NCBI GenBank assembly: GCA_009746045.1 | Contig: RPFO01000130.1 | Coordinates: 2,787,368 to 2,851,367 of the forward strand | Direction: 5' to 3' | Length of the DNA: 64,000 nucleotides | DNA from: Mesostigma viride | Taxonomy: Eukaryota > Streptophyta > Mesostigmatophyceae > Mesostigmatales > Mesostigmataceae | Shown here: piece by piece, positions 1 to 15,872 of the stretch | How the letters are laid out: every line of letters begins with the position of its first letter | How positions within the stretch are numbered: the stretch's first letter is position 1 | Made by a program: the position numbers and the translations under genes | The notes under the pieces: model-generated | Database searches by the model: none | Told to the model about the DNA's origin: nothing | The model's input: only the letters and a program-made list of their open reading frames with translations

Positions 1-110
1 CACCCCATCCATCAAGCAAGGGAATACGTGCTACATGATCTCCCAACGGAGTCATGTTATAATTAAAATATCAATTAATTTAATGATGTCCCGTCTGGCG
101 TTGCTTGACT
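1..110 (+). mobile_element. 3' tail of a LINE remnant (second LINE family)
   Basis: The segment GATCTCCCAACGGAGTCATG followed by TTATAATTAA matches, in inverted orientation, the tail at about 18117-18165, which directly follows the ORF2 C-terminus of a degraded LINE. It also resembles the 3' tails of the full LINE (CCATCCATCC, a CCCCAACGG hairpin, then TAATTAATTA). Only the untranslated tail is inside the window; the coding part would lie upstream of base 1. Family assignment rests on the match to the 18.1-kb copy. Confidence 0.5.
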
Positions 111-878
111 CATAAAGAAAGAGCCGACAAAAAGAGCTAGCTACAAGTAATTTACCCCATGATTTTGTTTACCCCGTGACTCAAATTGTCTCATGCATTT
201 TTTATTTTAAAATATGACTGAACGATCCATTAATCGATGATCAAGCTATGATATTAGTGAATAAACGCACATATGTCGCTGGTTTGTCAATGCAGTCGCC
301 CATTACTTAGTAATAATATGTACACATTGCCTTTCCGGAAAGCAAAGGTTTTTGCCCCCACCAGCCATTCTCCCTCGAAACAGTCCTCCTTACCTTGAGG
401 GCTTGAATGTTTAGGAATCAATCCTGGGCAAGCTTGTAATTCTCTAGTTCTAGTTCTAAACAGAGGGGGGGGAGCGTGCAGGCACGTTCATCTTCGAGCC
501 ACACGTCATCTTACCAAAAACTAGCAGCGCGCTGTGGTACACGCGCAATTAGGGCAGCAAGGGCATTGGTGAAACAATGGCGAAGCTCGATACCTTGGGC
601 AGCCGGCAACACGGACCGCCCTTGCCATGCCACGGGAAGTGAGGTAGCGAAATGACAGGCTCCCGGATCCGTGGCAAGCCAAGGCGAGGAATCCCATTCG
701 GATGTCCCCAGGGAGCTGTTGGCGACCACAGCAAATTGAGCATGAGAGCCACTTCATATTTTCTTGCGCATGAGAGCCACTTCATACGGGCGGCAGAAGC
801 TAGTAATTTGCGAGGCCTCAGCTTGGTGGCGGTTAGACGCAGGTTCCCAGAATATCTGCAACTCCTGCATTGAGCAGC
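111..878. other. Spacer, no gene seen
   Basis: AT-rich to about base 460, then mixed composition with a G run at about 465-472. The short reading frames at 511-873 overlap each other on both strands and resemble no family I know. A direct repeat of GAGAGCCACTTCATA occurs at about 744-786. I see nothing functional. Confidence 0.5.
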
Positions 879-1307
879 CTAAATGTCAGACGACGGGTAG
901 TCCGGATGCGAGATCGGGCAGTTTTCTCGAACTGAACGCACACACCACTCTTGCCCTGCCCCACACATCAAGCGAGCCTGGGCGCAACATTCCCGGGCAT
1001 TCCAACACCAATCTGCAGTGGATGCGTCGGCGTTCGTAGTTTCCACCCAAGCGAAACCGGCCCGCTCTGGCCGCGGGCACTCAGCCCCCTCGACTGACTT
1101 CGCTTGATAGCTGGCCCAGCTGCTCTTACTGCGGCAATATGCAACTGCCCTGCTACACCACTGAGTAGCATCCGTGCATTTTCTCTCGTAGTCTTCGCAG
1201 AACGTGATGGATACCTGGCATTTGTCCTCACCGGCACGAAAGGTCGGGATGAACGGGACCAGCTTTGGTGGCTTCCCGACGGCAGCCGTGGCACCCTTTT
1301 TGGCCAT
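879..1307 (-). CDS. Hypothetical Cys-rich protein (doubtful)
   Basis: An open frame of 142 codons starts MAKKGATAAVGKPPKLVPF and ends PSSDI. It contains about a dozen cysteines, including CQVSITFC, RKC, QWC, CWNARECC and MCGAGQEWC, with spacings of the kind seen in small disulfide-rich domains. There is no clear signal peptide; the N-terminus is basic instead. No family is recognised and no homologous copy is in the window. It could be a genuine small gene, an exon of a larger one, or chance. Reasons for keeping it are the balanced composition and the regular cysteines; reasons for doubt are the modest length and several overlapping frames on the other strand. Confidence 0.3.
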   Translation of the reverse strand: MAKKGATAAVGKPPKLVPFIPTFRAGEDKCQVSITFCEDYERKCTDATQWCSRAVAYCRSKSSWASYQAKSVEGAECPRPERAGFAWVETTNADASTADWCWNARECCAQARLMCGAGQEWCVRSVRENCPISHPDYPSSDI

Positions 1308-3661
1308 GGAGTCACAGTCCCGTGTACATTACGGCGCCAGATTCCATGCTCGAAATACACTGGCGAACATCATCGCCAAACATGATGAAACATTTTGCTA
1401 TGCTTAATGGGTTATCCCCGTGTTGGGGATGTCGACAACTGATAGCTGCAGGAACCTGGAACCTGGTGTTGCCTAGTAACTCGGTCAGCCTGCACCATTA
1501 CAGGCATGCGTTACAGACTTACAGTATCTTTAAAAACACGCTCAAGGCTCCCTTGACGTCGAAACGCGGCAAGACATAAGACAAGGCGGGAAAATTGAGC
1601 ATCTAACGGCAGTACCATCCCCAGGCACACATTGCCTGTGTCTAGAAGGCGAATGTCGTGACTCCCCGTCACCCGCGCCCCTGAAGTTCCAAGGCCCTGT
1701 CATGCTTGATATGTGTCATTTTCGCCACGTGGCGTAGATACCGCTGTCGAGTATACGCAGGTCTGTTGTTGTTGTTGTTGCCCAATGCCCACGCAGGCTA
1801 TCTGTTTGACCGCGTCTCGGTTAGAATACCGCACGACGGTATCTTGGTAAGTACCTGCCATTTTTGGCCAGAATCACAGGATGCAAACAGTACGGACTCA
1901 TGTCAGCAAAACGGCTGGCGACTTGGCTGCAAGGGATAGAGGTCAGTAATTGTCGCGGATCGACAACAGCGCGCCACAAATTAGGCGATGCCGAGAACCG
2001 ACTGCCAGGTCACATGCACCTGCAGGATATGTCCACAGCAAGGTAAATACGAGCTGTGCGAAGACATCGTGCAGTTCATTCGGGAAAGCACACGGGCGGG
2101 ATTTCACTCTTATGAAGATAAAAGCGGAGCACTTGTGAGGAAATCTCGCTCGTTTGCGCGACAATTACGACATCCCCAGCGGCAATCCAATCGCATTGTG
2201 CCCTGTCCAAGTAATGAACGCATCGGCAACGTCGTAGCTGTAATTTGCCCTTGATTCACGTAGCGACAGCTTCGGACTTTGATATCATCTTACGATGCAT
2301 TCCTTGATGCATACAAAGGCTGCAGTTTCCGTAAAGCAGAGTAAAATGGCGACAACTCTTTCGGGCGCGGTCATCAGCGGACGTTTCTCCGTGGGGGGCC
2401 ATGCCCCAACGGCAACGCAGCCAGGTTTGTTTTCACCTTGTGCAATTAAACATCACTACACTTGTGCGCTGAAGTGTCGACATCCTTTGCACTTCAATGT
2501 GTAGAGCTGCGCCGCCCTGACTAGTTACGCGTAACTGATGTTGACACATGGAAATTTCACTCTCTTAGCTGGTTTTCGTATCGTGCCGTCTCTTCGTACT
2601 TTCTGAACAGGCGCTAGCTCACATCTCCCTCGATTAGAGAGAGTTTCAGGCTTTCCGGGTGAAGCTGTGACGGTAGCTCTTGCTCCACGTGTCATGCTTG
2701 CACCGCTGGTTAGCGCCCACCATGGGATGGAGAGAATGCAGGGTCTCCTGGAGCGGGGTTTGAAGGGCGGATGTCAGCGGGTCGTGTGGTTGGTCCACCG
2801 CGGCATCAACAGTGGTGGATTGCATCGGCTGCCACGTGGAGACATTGGTGGTTTTCCCATGCTATCTGACACCAACAGCGAGTAGGTGTAGGCATGCCAC
2901 ATGTCCACAATCCGACCCCAAGTGTTCCGTTCCCGTGCGCGGCCACCACAGCCCTGTCGATACATCTTCACGTGAGCAACCGGCCAATGCGTCGTGGCCT
3001 GGTGGGAGGAATGTGCCGCTCAGCTGTGTGTGGGCATGAAGCCCACTCAGTGGAAGGCAAGGGGAACGAGCAAGTACTGGGGGTTGGAGGGGTGGAGATG
3101 GCCGCCCTGCCAAGCTGACCAAGTGTGTTGATGATACAAGTTAGGGTTTAGTTTACTACTGGACAGGTGCAATACACGTACATGCTAATCAGGTGCCCTG
3201 TGTCCAAAACCTACGTGCATATATACGCACAGCGTGCCCCAGCGCTGGCTGCGACCCCGATCGGGCACCCGCCGCCATCCAGCCATGGGATGCGTGTGGC
3301 GACCTCTGTTGTTGTGGGTTGGTGTCACTACCTATGGTTGGCATGGCATTCATCCTGCCTTGTCCCACGATGGATGTATGATCCATACCATTGCGTGGGG
3401 CCATGGGTTCAGCGCCCGATTAACACCATCATCGAATTCCCTACCCGCGCTCCCCTCCGGCCCACTTCCATCCTTTGCTCCCGCATCCACGCATGTGCAC
3501 AAACATGCAACAACCCCCACACACGTATGCGCTGGCACTCGGCAGGTCGAAGCCCCCTGGCCCGTCCCTCGTCGTGCGGCGCGCGTGTGGCAGAAGCAGC
3601 AGCAGCATGGACTTGCAGTCTATCAAGTCATCGTGGGGCAACGGGCGCCGGTACGCGAGGC
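1308..3661. other. Spacer with short GTT microsatellite
   Basis: About 2.3 kb without a credible gene. A (GTT)n run is at about 1763-1779; the same trinucleotide recurs at 12.4 and 13.2 kb. Short open frames near 1706-2254 and 2667-3122 overlap on both strands and show no domain. The open frame of the downstream channel gene extends into 3167-3661, but that part has no membrane segment or family similarity and is treated as upstream sequence. Confidence 0.45.
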
Positions 3662-4681
3662 ATGATGGGGCAGCGACTAGGCACCCTACGAGGGCGGGCC
3701 TTTGCCCAACCACCCATGTTTGCCAGGAGACCACACCAGCCATCACGGCTGCGCGCCACGGCTCTGCCGGCCATGGCCACCCTGGTAGCGGCACCCTCGG
3801 CCGCGGTGCCCCTTCTAGCAGCCGCCCCCTGTGTCCCCCCCTGCTCGCCACTTGTCGCCGTCTCGTTGCTCATCGCGGCCATGGGCGTGATCCTGGCGGT
3901 CGTTCCCGGCTGCAAGATGCGGATGGGCACGGAGGACCTGGCCAGCCCAACCCTCTGGCGCGCGGTGCTGGCAGAGCTGTTCGGCACCGCCATGTGGGTC
4001 TTTGTCGCGGTGGCGCTGGGCCTGCGACTGGCCAACGACCCGGGCATCGCGTCCCGGCCGTTGATCAGCGCATGCGCGACCGTGCCACTGCTGACACTTG
4101 TCATCTACTCTACCATCCACGTGTCGGGCGGCATCCTCAATCCCTTGATCTCCTTCACCTCCTGCCTGCTGGGCTTCATGCCAGTCGCCAAGGCATCGCT
4201 CTACATCGTCGCGCAGACGCTGGGCGGCGTGATCGGCGCCTACCTCATCTACATCATCACTGGACCAGCCGCGCCCAGCCACGGTGTGCTGTCCATCGCA
4301 CCGCTGACGCCAGCTGTTGCACTCGTCAGCGAGGTCGTCTTCTCCTTCTGCCTCATCGGCGGCATCTTCTCCGTAGAGAGCGATCCCGAGCGCTTCAAGG
4401 TGTACGGCCCCGTGCTCGCGCCCGCCCTCACCTCCATGGTGGTGGCACTCAAGTCCTTCCTCTCCGCGGGGCTGGTGCCGGGCTACGTGGGCGCCTGCTC
4501 CAACCCAGCGCGCGCGTTCGGGCCCGCCTTTGTCACGGGGAACCTGGCCAACCAGTGGATCATGTGGCTGGGGCCCATGCTGGCCGCGCAGATGCTGGCG
4601 CTGGCCTACCGCCTGAAGAGCAGCGAGTGGGCCAAGAATGGCCAAGAGGCTAGCAGCAGCCAAGGCGCGTCCTCACATTAG
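3662..4681 (+). CDS. Aquaporin-family (MIP) channel with an atypical first NPA box
   Basis: Membrane channel of the major intrinsic protein superfamily, which conducts water or small neutral solutes. From the ATG at 3662 the protein has 339 residues. Residues 98-122 (LWRAVLAELFGTAMWVF) give helix 1 with the conserved AE; helix 2 is about 133-155, followed by HVSGGILNPLISF. The first half-helix box is NPL (160-162) rather than NPA. Helices 3-6 lie near 179-201, 215-238, 248-275 and 298-316, and the second box is canonical: NPARAFGPAF, N281-R284. Ahead of helix 1 are an Arg-rich leader (1-35) and a hydrophobic stretch (60-82), which could be an organelle transit peptide plus anchor or an extra helix. 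The start is uncertain: the frame is open back to 3167, and ATG at 3773 (302 residues) is an alternative. No intron interrupts the domain. Substrate cannot be inferred. Confidence 0.85.
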   Translation: MMGQRLGTLRGRAFAQPPMFARRPHQPSRLRATALPAMATLVAAPSAAVPLLAAAPCVPPCSPLVAVSLLIAAMGVILAVVPGCKMRMGTEDLASPTLWRAVLAELFGTAMWVFVAVALGLRLANDPGIASRPLISACATVPLLTLVIYSTIHVSGGILNPLISFTSCLLGFMPVAKASLYIVAQTLGGVIGAYLIYIITGPAAPSHGVLSIAPLTPAVALVSEVVFSFCLIGGIFSVESDPERFKVYGPVLAPALTSMVVALKSFLSAGLVPGYVGACSNPARAFGPAFVTGNLANQWIMWLGPMLAAQMLALAYRLKSSEWAKNGQEASSSQGASSH

Positions 4682-5274
4682 AACATGAAAATGAGACGTC
4701 GGATGGATGATAACAAGAGCCTCACTTCCCTGAAGGGCCTGATCCCGCTGACAGGATGGTGGCCGCCGGCTGTAACTTCTGAGGTTGGCCTGTTTGGCCT
4801 TTTGCGGTGGCATTCAGGTGCTGCCTTTTATACTGTTGCAGCATTACAGACCCAAGTTCATCAGGTTGGCTGAGTATGCCAAAGGACCATCACACTATGG
4901 CCATGACAGTGTGCTTTTCAGTTTAGCCTTCAGCTGAGGTGCATGGGCCTCTCCCTGGCGTTCATGCCACACCAGCTAGCTCGGAATCAGCATCATTCAT
5001 GGCATGCCATCACTGCCACCACTGCATGCACCAAGCATCCATGGAGATTGGAGCTCGTGGATGGGGCACACCATAGCTCAACATATCTAGAACATTCTAA
5101 GCAGAGCAGCCAATGCATCCGGGACCTCTTCGTCAGAAGACGCCACTTGCACTTTGAGTTGCAGGTTACATTCATGACGAGCTAGACACAAACGAGGGCA
5201 TGGGCATGCATACTGGTCCTTGACTACTTTGGCGCAAGGTAATTATCACTAGCTTGCAAGTCATGTATGCATCT
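4682..5274. other. Spacer downstream of the channel gene
   Basis: This stretch must hold the 3' UTR of the channel gene. I see no AATAAA close to the stop and no convincing open frame. The short frames at 4685-4873 and 4943-5185 have no recognisable features. Confidence 0.4.
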
Positions 5275-5320
5275 CATAATTAATTAATGCCGTTGGGGAG
5301 TCACGGAGCACAGACTAGTG
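5275..5320 (-). mobile_element. Isolated LINE 3' tail
   Basis: TAATTAATTAATGCCGTTGG followed by GGAGTCACGGAGCAC is the reverse complement of the tail of the LINE copies ending near 20668 and 32289 (GTGCTCCGTGACTCCCCAACGG then TTAATTAATT). No coding remnant is evident beyond it toward 5660, so this is a very strongly 5'-truncated insertion. Confidence 0.6.
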
Positions 5321-6358
5321 CTTTTAATCCCTGAGTGTGCACAACGGGTAGGGGGGCAGAGACCCCCCCCTTCCCTCATGCCACAGGGTGCTCAATCGGA
5401 CCCGGCAGCGCCTGTCCCTCGGTCTCACTCACACGATGGGTGCTGTGATATTTCGCCGCGTCCGGGTCGACTTTATCGCGACCCAGGCGGTATAGGTCAC
5501 TTCCCCAGCGCCTGGTGGGCTGGCGGAGGTGTTGCTGCATTTAGTTGTACTACTAGTTGTACGATAGTGTTCGGTTGATCCTTGCCTGCCAGGGTGATTC
5601 TTTTCTTTACGGTCCCACCTCTTGGACATGGGCAGTTTTCTTATGTTGCATGCCGCTCTCATTTCCGTAATATATCATTCTCATCGAATATATATAAGAT
5701 AATGCCAGCAAACGAAACTTAAAAAAAGCCTTGAAACCTCCAATCAGGTGCGCTGGCCGGCGACCGTCGTAGCCAGTTGCCACCACGTGTGAAAAGAATG
5801 TGAGTGCTCAGTGCGCTATTCAGAGGTCTACGTGTACAACTGCACAGGTAACACGAGAGCGGACGAGGTGCACTTGTCCATCATGAATACCTAAGAACAA
5901 AAACTACACACCTGACAAACCACATGCTACATACAGAAAGGGTGGCTATCCATGCCCTAGCCTCGGATCCCACGCCCATCAAACCGACTCTCAAATATTA
6001 GTGCCATGGCTCAAGGATGGCATGTGTAATGCCCACACATGACATCTTCACATTTATTATCCAATCTTGGCACCCTTCAGGGGACCAAATCCTGGGTCTG
6101 AAACACCATAAAGCTGGCCAGAAAACCAAAGCTGGGCGTGGCAGCTGGGCGAATAGCAGTGATGAACGCAGCTGTAGGTAACAACTTCATGCAGCAGCCA
6201 AGCTGAGTCTCCCGCCACTAGGCTGGCCCTTCCTCAGCATTCATCCAAACCCTGCAGGTGCCTGATTGTGGTCACCCCCAGCAGCGCAAGCGTGACCCTG
6301 CAGATGGCAGCATGCCATCATGCCCGCCTGCTTCACCACATCTGCGACCGCTCAATCC
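5321..6358. other. Spacer and 3' flank of the cyclophilin gene
   Basis: No gene recognised. The part nearest 6358 should contain the 3' UTR of the cyclophilin on the minus strand. The only candidate polyadenylation signal found is AATAAA on the minus strand at 6053-6058. Confidence 0.4.
6053..6058 (-). terminator. Candidate polyadenylation signal of the cyclophilin gene
   Basis: AATAAA on the minus strand (TTTATT on plus), about 300 bases beyond the cyclophilin stop codon. The position is plausible for a 3' UTR, but a single hexamer is weak evidence. Confidence 0.3.
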
Positions 6359-11865
<5,507 letters not shown>

Positions 11866-13705
11866 GGCCCTCCGCTAACACGTACCGCGGGCACTCGAAA
11901 AAATGCTATAATTATTCAAAACCAGACATCGTTATCATGGAAACAATGGTCGATGTCCGTGTCGTGTGCTTCTGCTGTGCTCGCCTGATAACCTTGCGCA
12001 CAGCCCTCATGCCCAGAAATTCATTTTCCAGCAGAGTCGCAAGAGCAAGACCAATAAGACCGTGTCCTAAACTACCGATATGGATATGATGATTTAAAAG
12101 CTTTCAGTTCTGTTGAGGATAACTGCAGGCATTGACGTATCGTGTGGACCTTCGCGACAAATGACCTCCATAGCTGCGAGTGGAAGCAGGGCCCTGACGT
12201 TTCCTCGAAAACGCTTGGGAAGTAACGAACTCTGCTCGCTGCTCCAGTTGGAAAGATTCTTGAATCTCCAGCTCATGTTGACTGCAGGCCCACTATCTGG
12301 GGAGTTGTTGTCGTGTGGGTGGTTCCGCTTACAGCACTGGAGTTGTTGTTGTTGTGTGGGTGGTTCCGCTTACGGCACTGTAGATAGTTGTTGTTGTTGT
12401 TGCCCGTCTGGGGAGGTTGCGAGACCTCAAATTGGCACTGTTACTTACCGCAGATCTTTCTAAAAGCACCCGAAGCGAGCAACTCTTGTCTGGTGCCTCA
12501 ACAAGGAACGAACAGGTACGGTAAACAAGTTAGTATCCAGATAGAATTCCACAAACCGTACAACAGCCTGGCGCGCAACAGTTACTAAAGCCATTCTGGC
12601 CATCGGCCGTTTCCAAATCTCTGCTGCCCCATGCCCATGTGCGGCGTTGAGTTGAGTTGAGTTCATTCCCGCGTTGTTCGGGTCATGATTGTGCTGCGTG
12701 GCCACAACTTCTGGCTAAGACCGGCGTGGGCGGTGGGATCCAAGTCATCCAACTGACTGCGACTTGCGACGCAAACAACCGGCGCGACATCCGACGGATC
12801 CGAGAGATCCGAGTCATCCGACCCCGGCCCCTCGCACCCCTCGCCGGGAACCCGCCCATCCCCCTCGCACCAGAAGGTCTCTTGGATGCCCTCAGCCAAT
12901 CACAATCTATCACAATCAGTCAGTTTTGTCCCACGCCGCGCCGGATGCCGCCATTCTGTCGGGTTGTGCTTGCTCAACGCCGCACATGGGCAGCAGAGAT
13001 TTGGAAACGGCCGAGGGCCAGGACACTGAGCAGCATCCCATCACAAACAGACAAGAACCAAAGATACTTAGCGGGGACATGTACGGTTGCATCATTGGAT
13101 ACACCCGCGTTGGTTAGTTAGTTAGTTGAATCCCAAGCCGCACATGGGCACTGGGCAGCAGCCCGCGTTGGTTCACTTGGTTGTTGTTGTTGTTGTTGTT
13201 GGCCAGTCCGCACATGGGCAGCAGAGATTTGGAAACGGCCGAGGGCCAGCCCGCGTTGGTACAAGTACAGCGTTAACGCGGGTATGACTGTACAAGATCA
13301 AAACTGCCACGGTCCTTGCCTTCTTGCCTCCAGTTATTTTGTCTACGGTTCTGACTTGCGAGAATTTCAAATCAGACTTGAAAAATCAGACTTGAAAAGG
13401 GCCGACGCCGCGCCAAGCCGGACCGGATGATGGGGTATGCAGTATGCACGCTGCTATTGCGCTGCATCCTTCACGATCAATTGGCTGCGCGCGGGACCGC
13501 AAGGGCACGGTTGGCCTCGACGCGCGTTGAAGCTTCATCGTCCGCTGGCTAATCGCCCGTGGCTCCCAGTGCCTCAAAGAGCATTGGAGATCAAAGCGAA
13601 AACAAGCTCGAATTGTACATTCAGAAGTCGCCGCATCCATGCCATTTGCGATTACCCGGCAGAGATGACACACATTGTTTAGGGCACTTCGACATCGATT
13701 AGGAA
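11866..13705. other. Divergent intergenic region with short dispersed repeats
   Basis: It lies between the cyclophilin start (leftward) and the crystallin-like gene (rightward), so both promoters should be here. No core promoter element is convincing. (GTT)n runs occur at about 12340-12405 and 13180-13200. A 40-bp element is listed separately. Short open frames at 12113-13121 show no recognisable domain. Confidence 0.4.
12604..13250. repeat. Three copies of a ~40-bp element, one inverted
   Basis: GCACATGGGCAGCAGAGATT, continuing TGGAAACGGCCGAGGGCCA, is present at about 12981-13020 and about 13209-13249. The inverted form (CGGCCGTTTCCAAATCTCTG) is at about 12604-12645. Copies are followed by variants of CCCGCGTTGG. 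The function is unknown; they may be remnants of one small element. Confidence 0.75.
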
Positions 13706-15334
13706 ATGAAGGCCATTCGCATTTGGTTTTGTGTTGCCGGTGTCATGGTAGCGCTTATGGCGCTCCAAATGGCAGCCGCATCCTCCTCTTCTTCATCGAA
13801 AAGCTCATCCTCCTCCTCCAAAAGTTCATCTTCATCGAAAAGCTCATCTTCATCATCGAAGAGCTCTAGCTCTTCCTCCGCTAGGCGTGGCAACCAACGG
13901 GAAACCAAGCTACAGAGGTTGCTGGGAGCTAAGGCAACTGAAATGCAGGAGACGTATGCGGACGCGTCTGGTGCTGGGGCTGGCGGCGATGGAAGCAAGG
14001 TCTGCGATAGTGCTCTTGTAACTCTGTACGCAGAGCGCGGGTTCACGGGACCGAGGGTTTCGCTGTCGTGCAGCTCGGTGAACCTTCAATCCCTGGTGTG
14101 CTTCCAAGTAGGATCCGTGGCTGTCAAGCCCGGAGCTACCGCTGTGTTGCATTCGGACTACGGATACGGTGGAAAGTCTCTGGTGATGCACACGTCTGTT
14201 GAAGACGTGGCCACGCGGTTCCCCCAGTTTACCTACGCGGCATCTCTTTCACTGTGCAATGCTGTGGTCAAATCAGCGGTGGACGAGTGCCCGGAGAATG
14301 AGGATGGCGCGCTGTCTACCTGCCCAGAGGAGACTCCTCTCGACGAGGATGAGCTCGTGATTACCCAGACCTCCGACCCCAGCCACAGCTACGCCGGCAA
14401 GTTTGACGATCTGTCTCTCTTCTACTTCCAGCCCGATCACAAGTTCTGGTTCTCACCCAGCCCCGAGGTCTGCTTCTTCAAGACGTTTGTCCGCGAGGCC
14501 CAGATCAACTGCCTGCCGCACATTTTTGGCTTCAACGATGTGGCCAAGTTCATCCCCGAGTACAAGGGCTCCTTCAAGGGCATGTCGGAGGCTTCCCTCT
14601 TCGACGCAGGAGAGTGGCTCGTGCTCAAGAACATGGCGGCTGGTATCGAGCACCCAAGCGTGCTGGACCTGGACCCTGCCGCAGTCTCCTGCAGCCGCTG
14701 CGGCCTGAACCCGCTCTGGTTCAAGACGTGGGACAAGACGCATAACAAGTACACGGGCATTGACCTGTCGGTGCCGGAGGAGGCTCTGGCGCTGGACAAG
14801 ACGGTTAAGAACGACCGTATCCGTGCTGCGCTGCACATGCTCGAGGCCTTCCTGTCGGGTGCTGAGCCCAGCCAGCGCAAGGACATTGCTCGCCACCTGG
14901 CGGGCGAGCTGGACAAGCTGTACACGGCGCTGCGCAACCAGAAGCTGACCTGCATGGACGGCGTGATCGTGACCATGCTGTACGGCTTCAGCAAGGTGAC
15001 GCAGAAGATGGAGGCGCACGTGTACCTGCAGGAGTGGGAGGCGGCCGCGCTGGCACCGCAGGTGCGCGCTGGCAATCTGGTGCCTGAGAAGCTGCTGCGG
15101 CTGCCGCCGGAGAAACTGGAGCAGCTGAACGAGGACAAGGTCAAGCGCAAGAAGTATGAGCTGGCGCTCAAGCACCCTGGCCACACCGATCCACAGGTGT
15201 ACGCATGCGGTGTGCAGGAGGCCGCCATGCACATGCACGAGTACTCACTGCACGGGCGCATGGCCATGCACTGCATGGCCGCATGCCTCAAGTGCTCCAA
15301 GTCCTACTACACGGAAGGAGGCAGGAGACCTTAG
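13706..15334 (+). CDS. Secreted Ser/Lys-rich protein with a beta-gamma-crystallin-like domain
   Basis: 542 residues, apparently intronless. A signal peptide (MKAIRIWFCVAGVMVALMAL, cleavage near A24-A25) is followed by about 34 residues of almost pure serine broken by single lysines (26-58). Residues about 105-187 look like a beta-gamma-crystallin Greek-key pair: VTLYAERGFTGPRVSLS and AVLHSDYGYGGKSLVM carry the aromatic-x4-aromatic-x-Gly hairpin pattern. In this family the motif often binds calcium, but I cannot place the ligands. The remaining ~340 residues are unrecognised, acidic then Lys/Glu-rich, with paired cysteines (CSRCGL; a final CMAACLKCSK). A role at the cell surface or extracellular matrix is an inference from the signal peptide and low-complexity linker. 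The start is the first ATG of the frame and directly precedes the signal peptide. A candidate AATAAA is 64 bases past the stop. Confidence 0.85.
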   Translation: MKAIRIWFCVAGVMVALMALQMAAASSSSSSKSSSSSSKSSSSSKSSSSSSKSSSSSSARRGNQRETKLQRLLGAKATEMQETYADASGAGAGGDGSKVCDSALVTLYAERGFTGPRVSLSCSSVNLQSLVCFQVGSVAVKPGATAVLHSDYGYGGKSLVMHTSVEDVATRFPQFTYAASLSLCNAVVKSAVDECPENEDGALSTCPEETPLDEDELVITQTSDPSHSYAGKFDDLSLFYFQPDHKFWFSPSPEVCFFKTFVREAQINCLPHIFGFNDVAKFIPEYKGSFKGMSEASLFDAGEWLVLKNMAAGIEHPSVLDLDPAAVSCSRCGLNPLWFKTWDKTHNKYTGIDLSVPEEALALDKTVKNDRIRAALHMLEAFLSGAEPSQRKDIARHLAGELDKLYTALRNQKLTCMDGVIVTMLYGFSKVTQKMEAHVYLQEWEAAALAPQVRAGNLVPEKLLRLPPEKLEQLNEDKVKRKKYELALKHPGHTDPQVYACGVQEAAMHMHEYSLHGRMAMHCMAACLKCSKSYYTEGGRRP

Positions 15335-15397
15335 GCGACGGCGCGCGAGGGGGGCGGGTATGCGTGACGGTTGCAGGGCGGCTGGTTCAGGCGTGGG

Positions 15398-15403
15398 AAT
15401 AAA
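15398..15403 (+). terminator. Candidate polyadenylation signal
   Basis: AATAAA lies 64 bases after the stop of the crystallin-like gene, a typical distance for the metazoan-type signal. Confidence 0.5.
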
Positions 15404-15846
15404 GCAGAGAAGCGACGTACATATTTGAATCGCTGGTCATGTCCAGCGCATGGCTGGCAAGCTGGTTGCCGGGTCGCTGTTGTGGTCGGTCTGCTGGTCC
15501 AAGCGGCTGCACGGGGACCATCTGTGGACAGGATAAATTTCAGTGTTTGACGCAATGACCCTTGGAGTTTTCCCTGGAGTGGAAAACTATGGGCAGTATA
15601 GAGATGACACAGCGGCGAAGGTTTCGCTGACTGGCTGCTAGGGATGTTTGGGGCATGTTGATGAGACAACCAGTTAATGCTAGTTGGGGGGGTTGTATAG
15701 TTAATGCTATTGGGGGGGGTTGTATAGTTTTGTTTAGTTTGGGCAGCATGACGAGATTGCATACAATTGACATTTTCTTCAACCTTCTTATGTTGTTGGC
15801 CTGGAAGAGTTCGGACGTGCATTAAATTAAGGGGACGGGACATGCC

Positions 15847-15872
15847 CGAATTTTTTGGCGCCAAAAAATTCG
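15847..15872. repeat. 26-bp perfect palindrome at the left end of the TTAA element
   Basis: A six-T run, the centre GGCGCC and a six-A run are framed by CGAA and TTCG; the two arms are exact complements. It starts directly after the left terminal repeat. There is no equivalent at the right end. Confidence 0.85.

Noticed and set aside
3167-3661. N-terminal 165 codons of the channel frame
   Set aside because: No membrane segment or family similarity, and other frames are equally open; probably upstream sequence in a GC-rich region.
3475-4653. 392-codon frame overlapping the channel gene
   Set aside because: Arg/His-rich shadow frame; the overlapping MIP frame explains the region completely.
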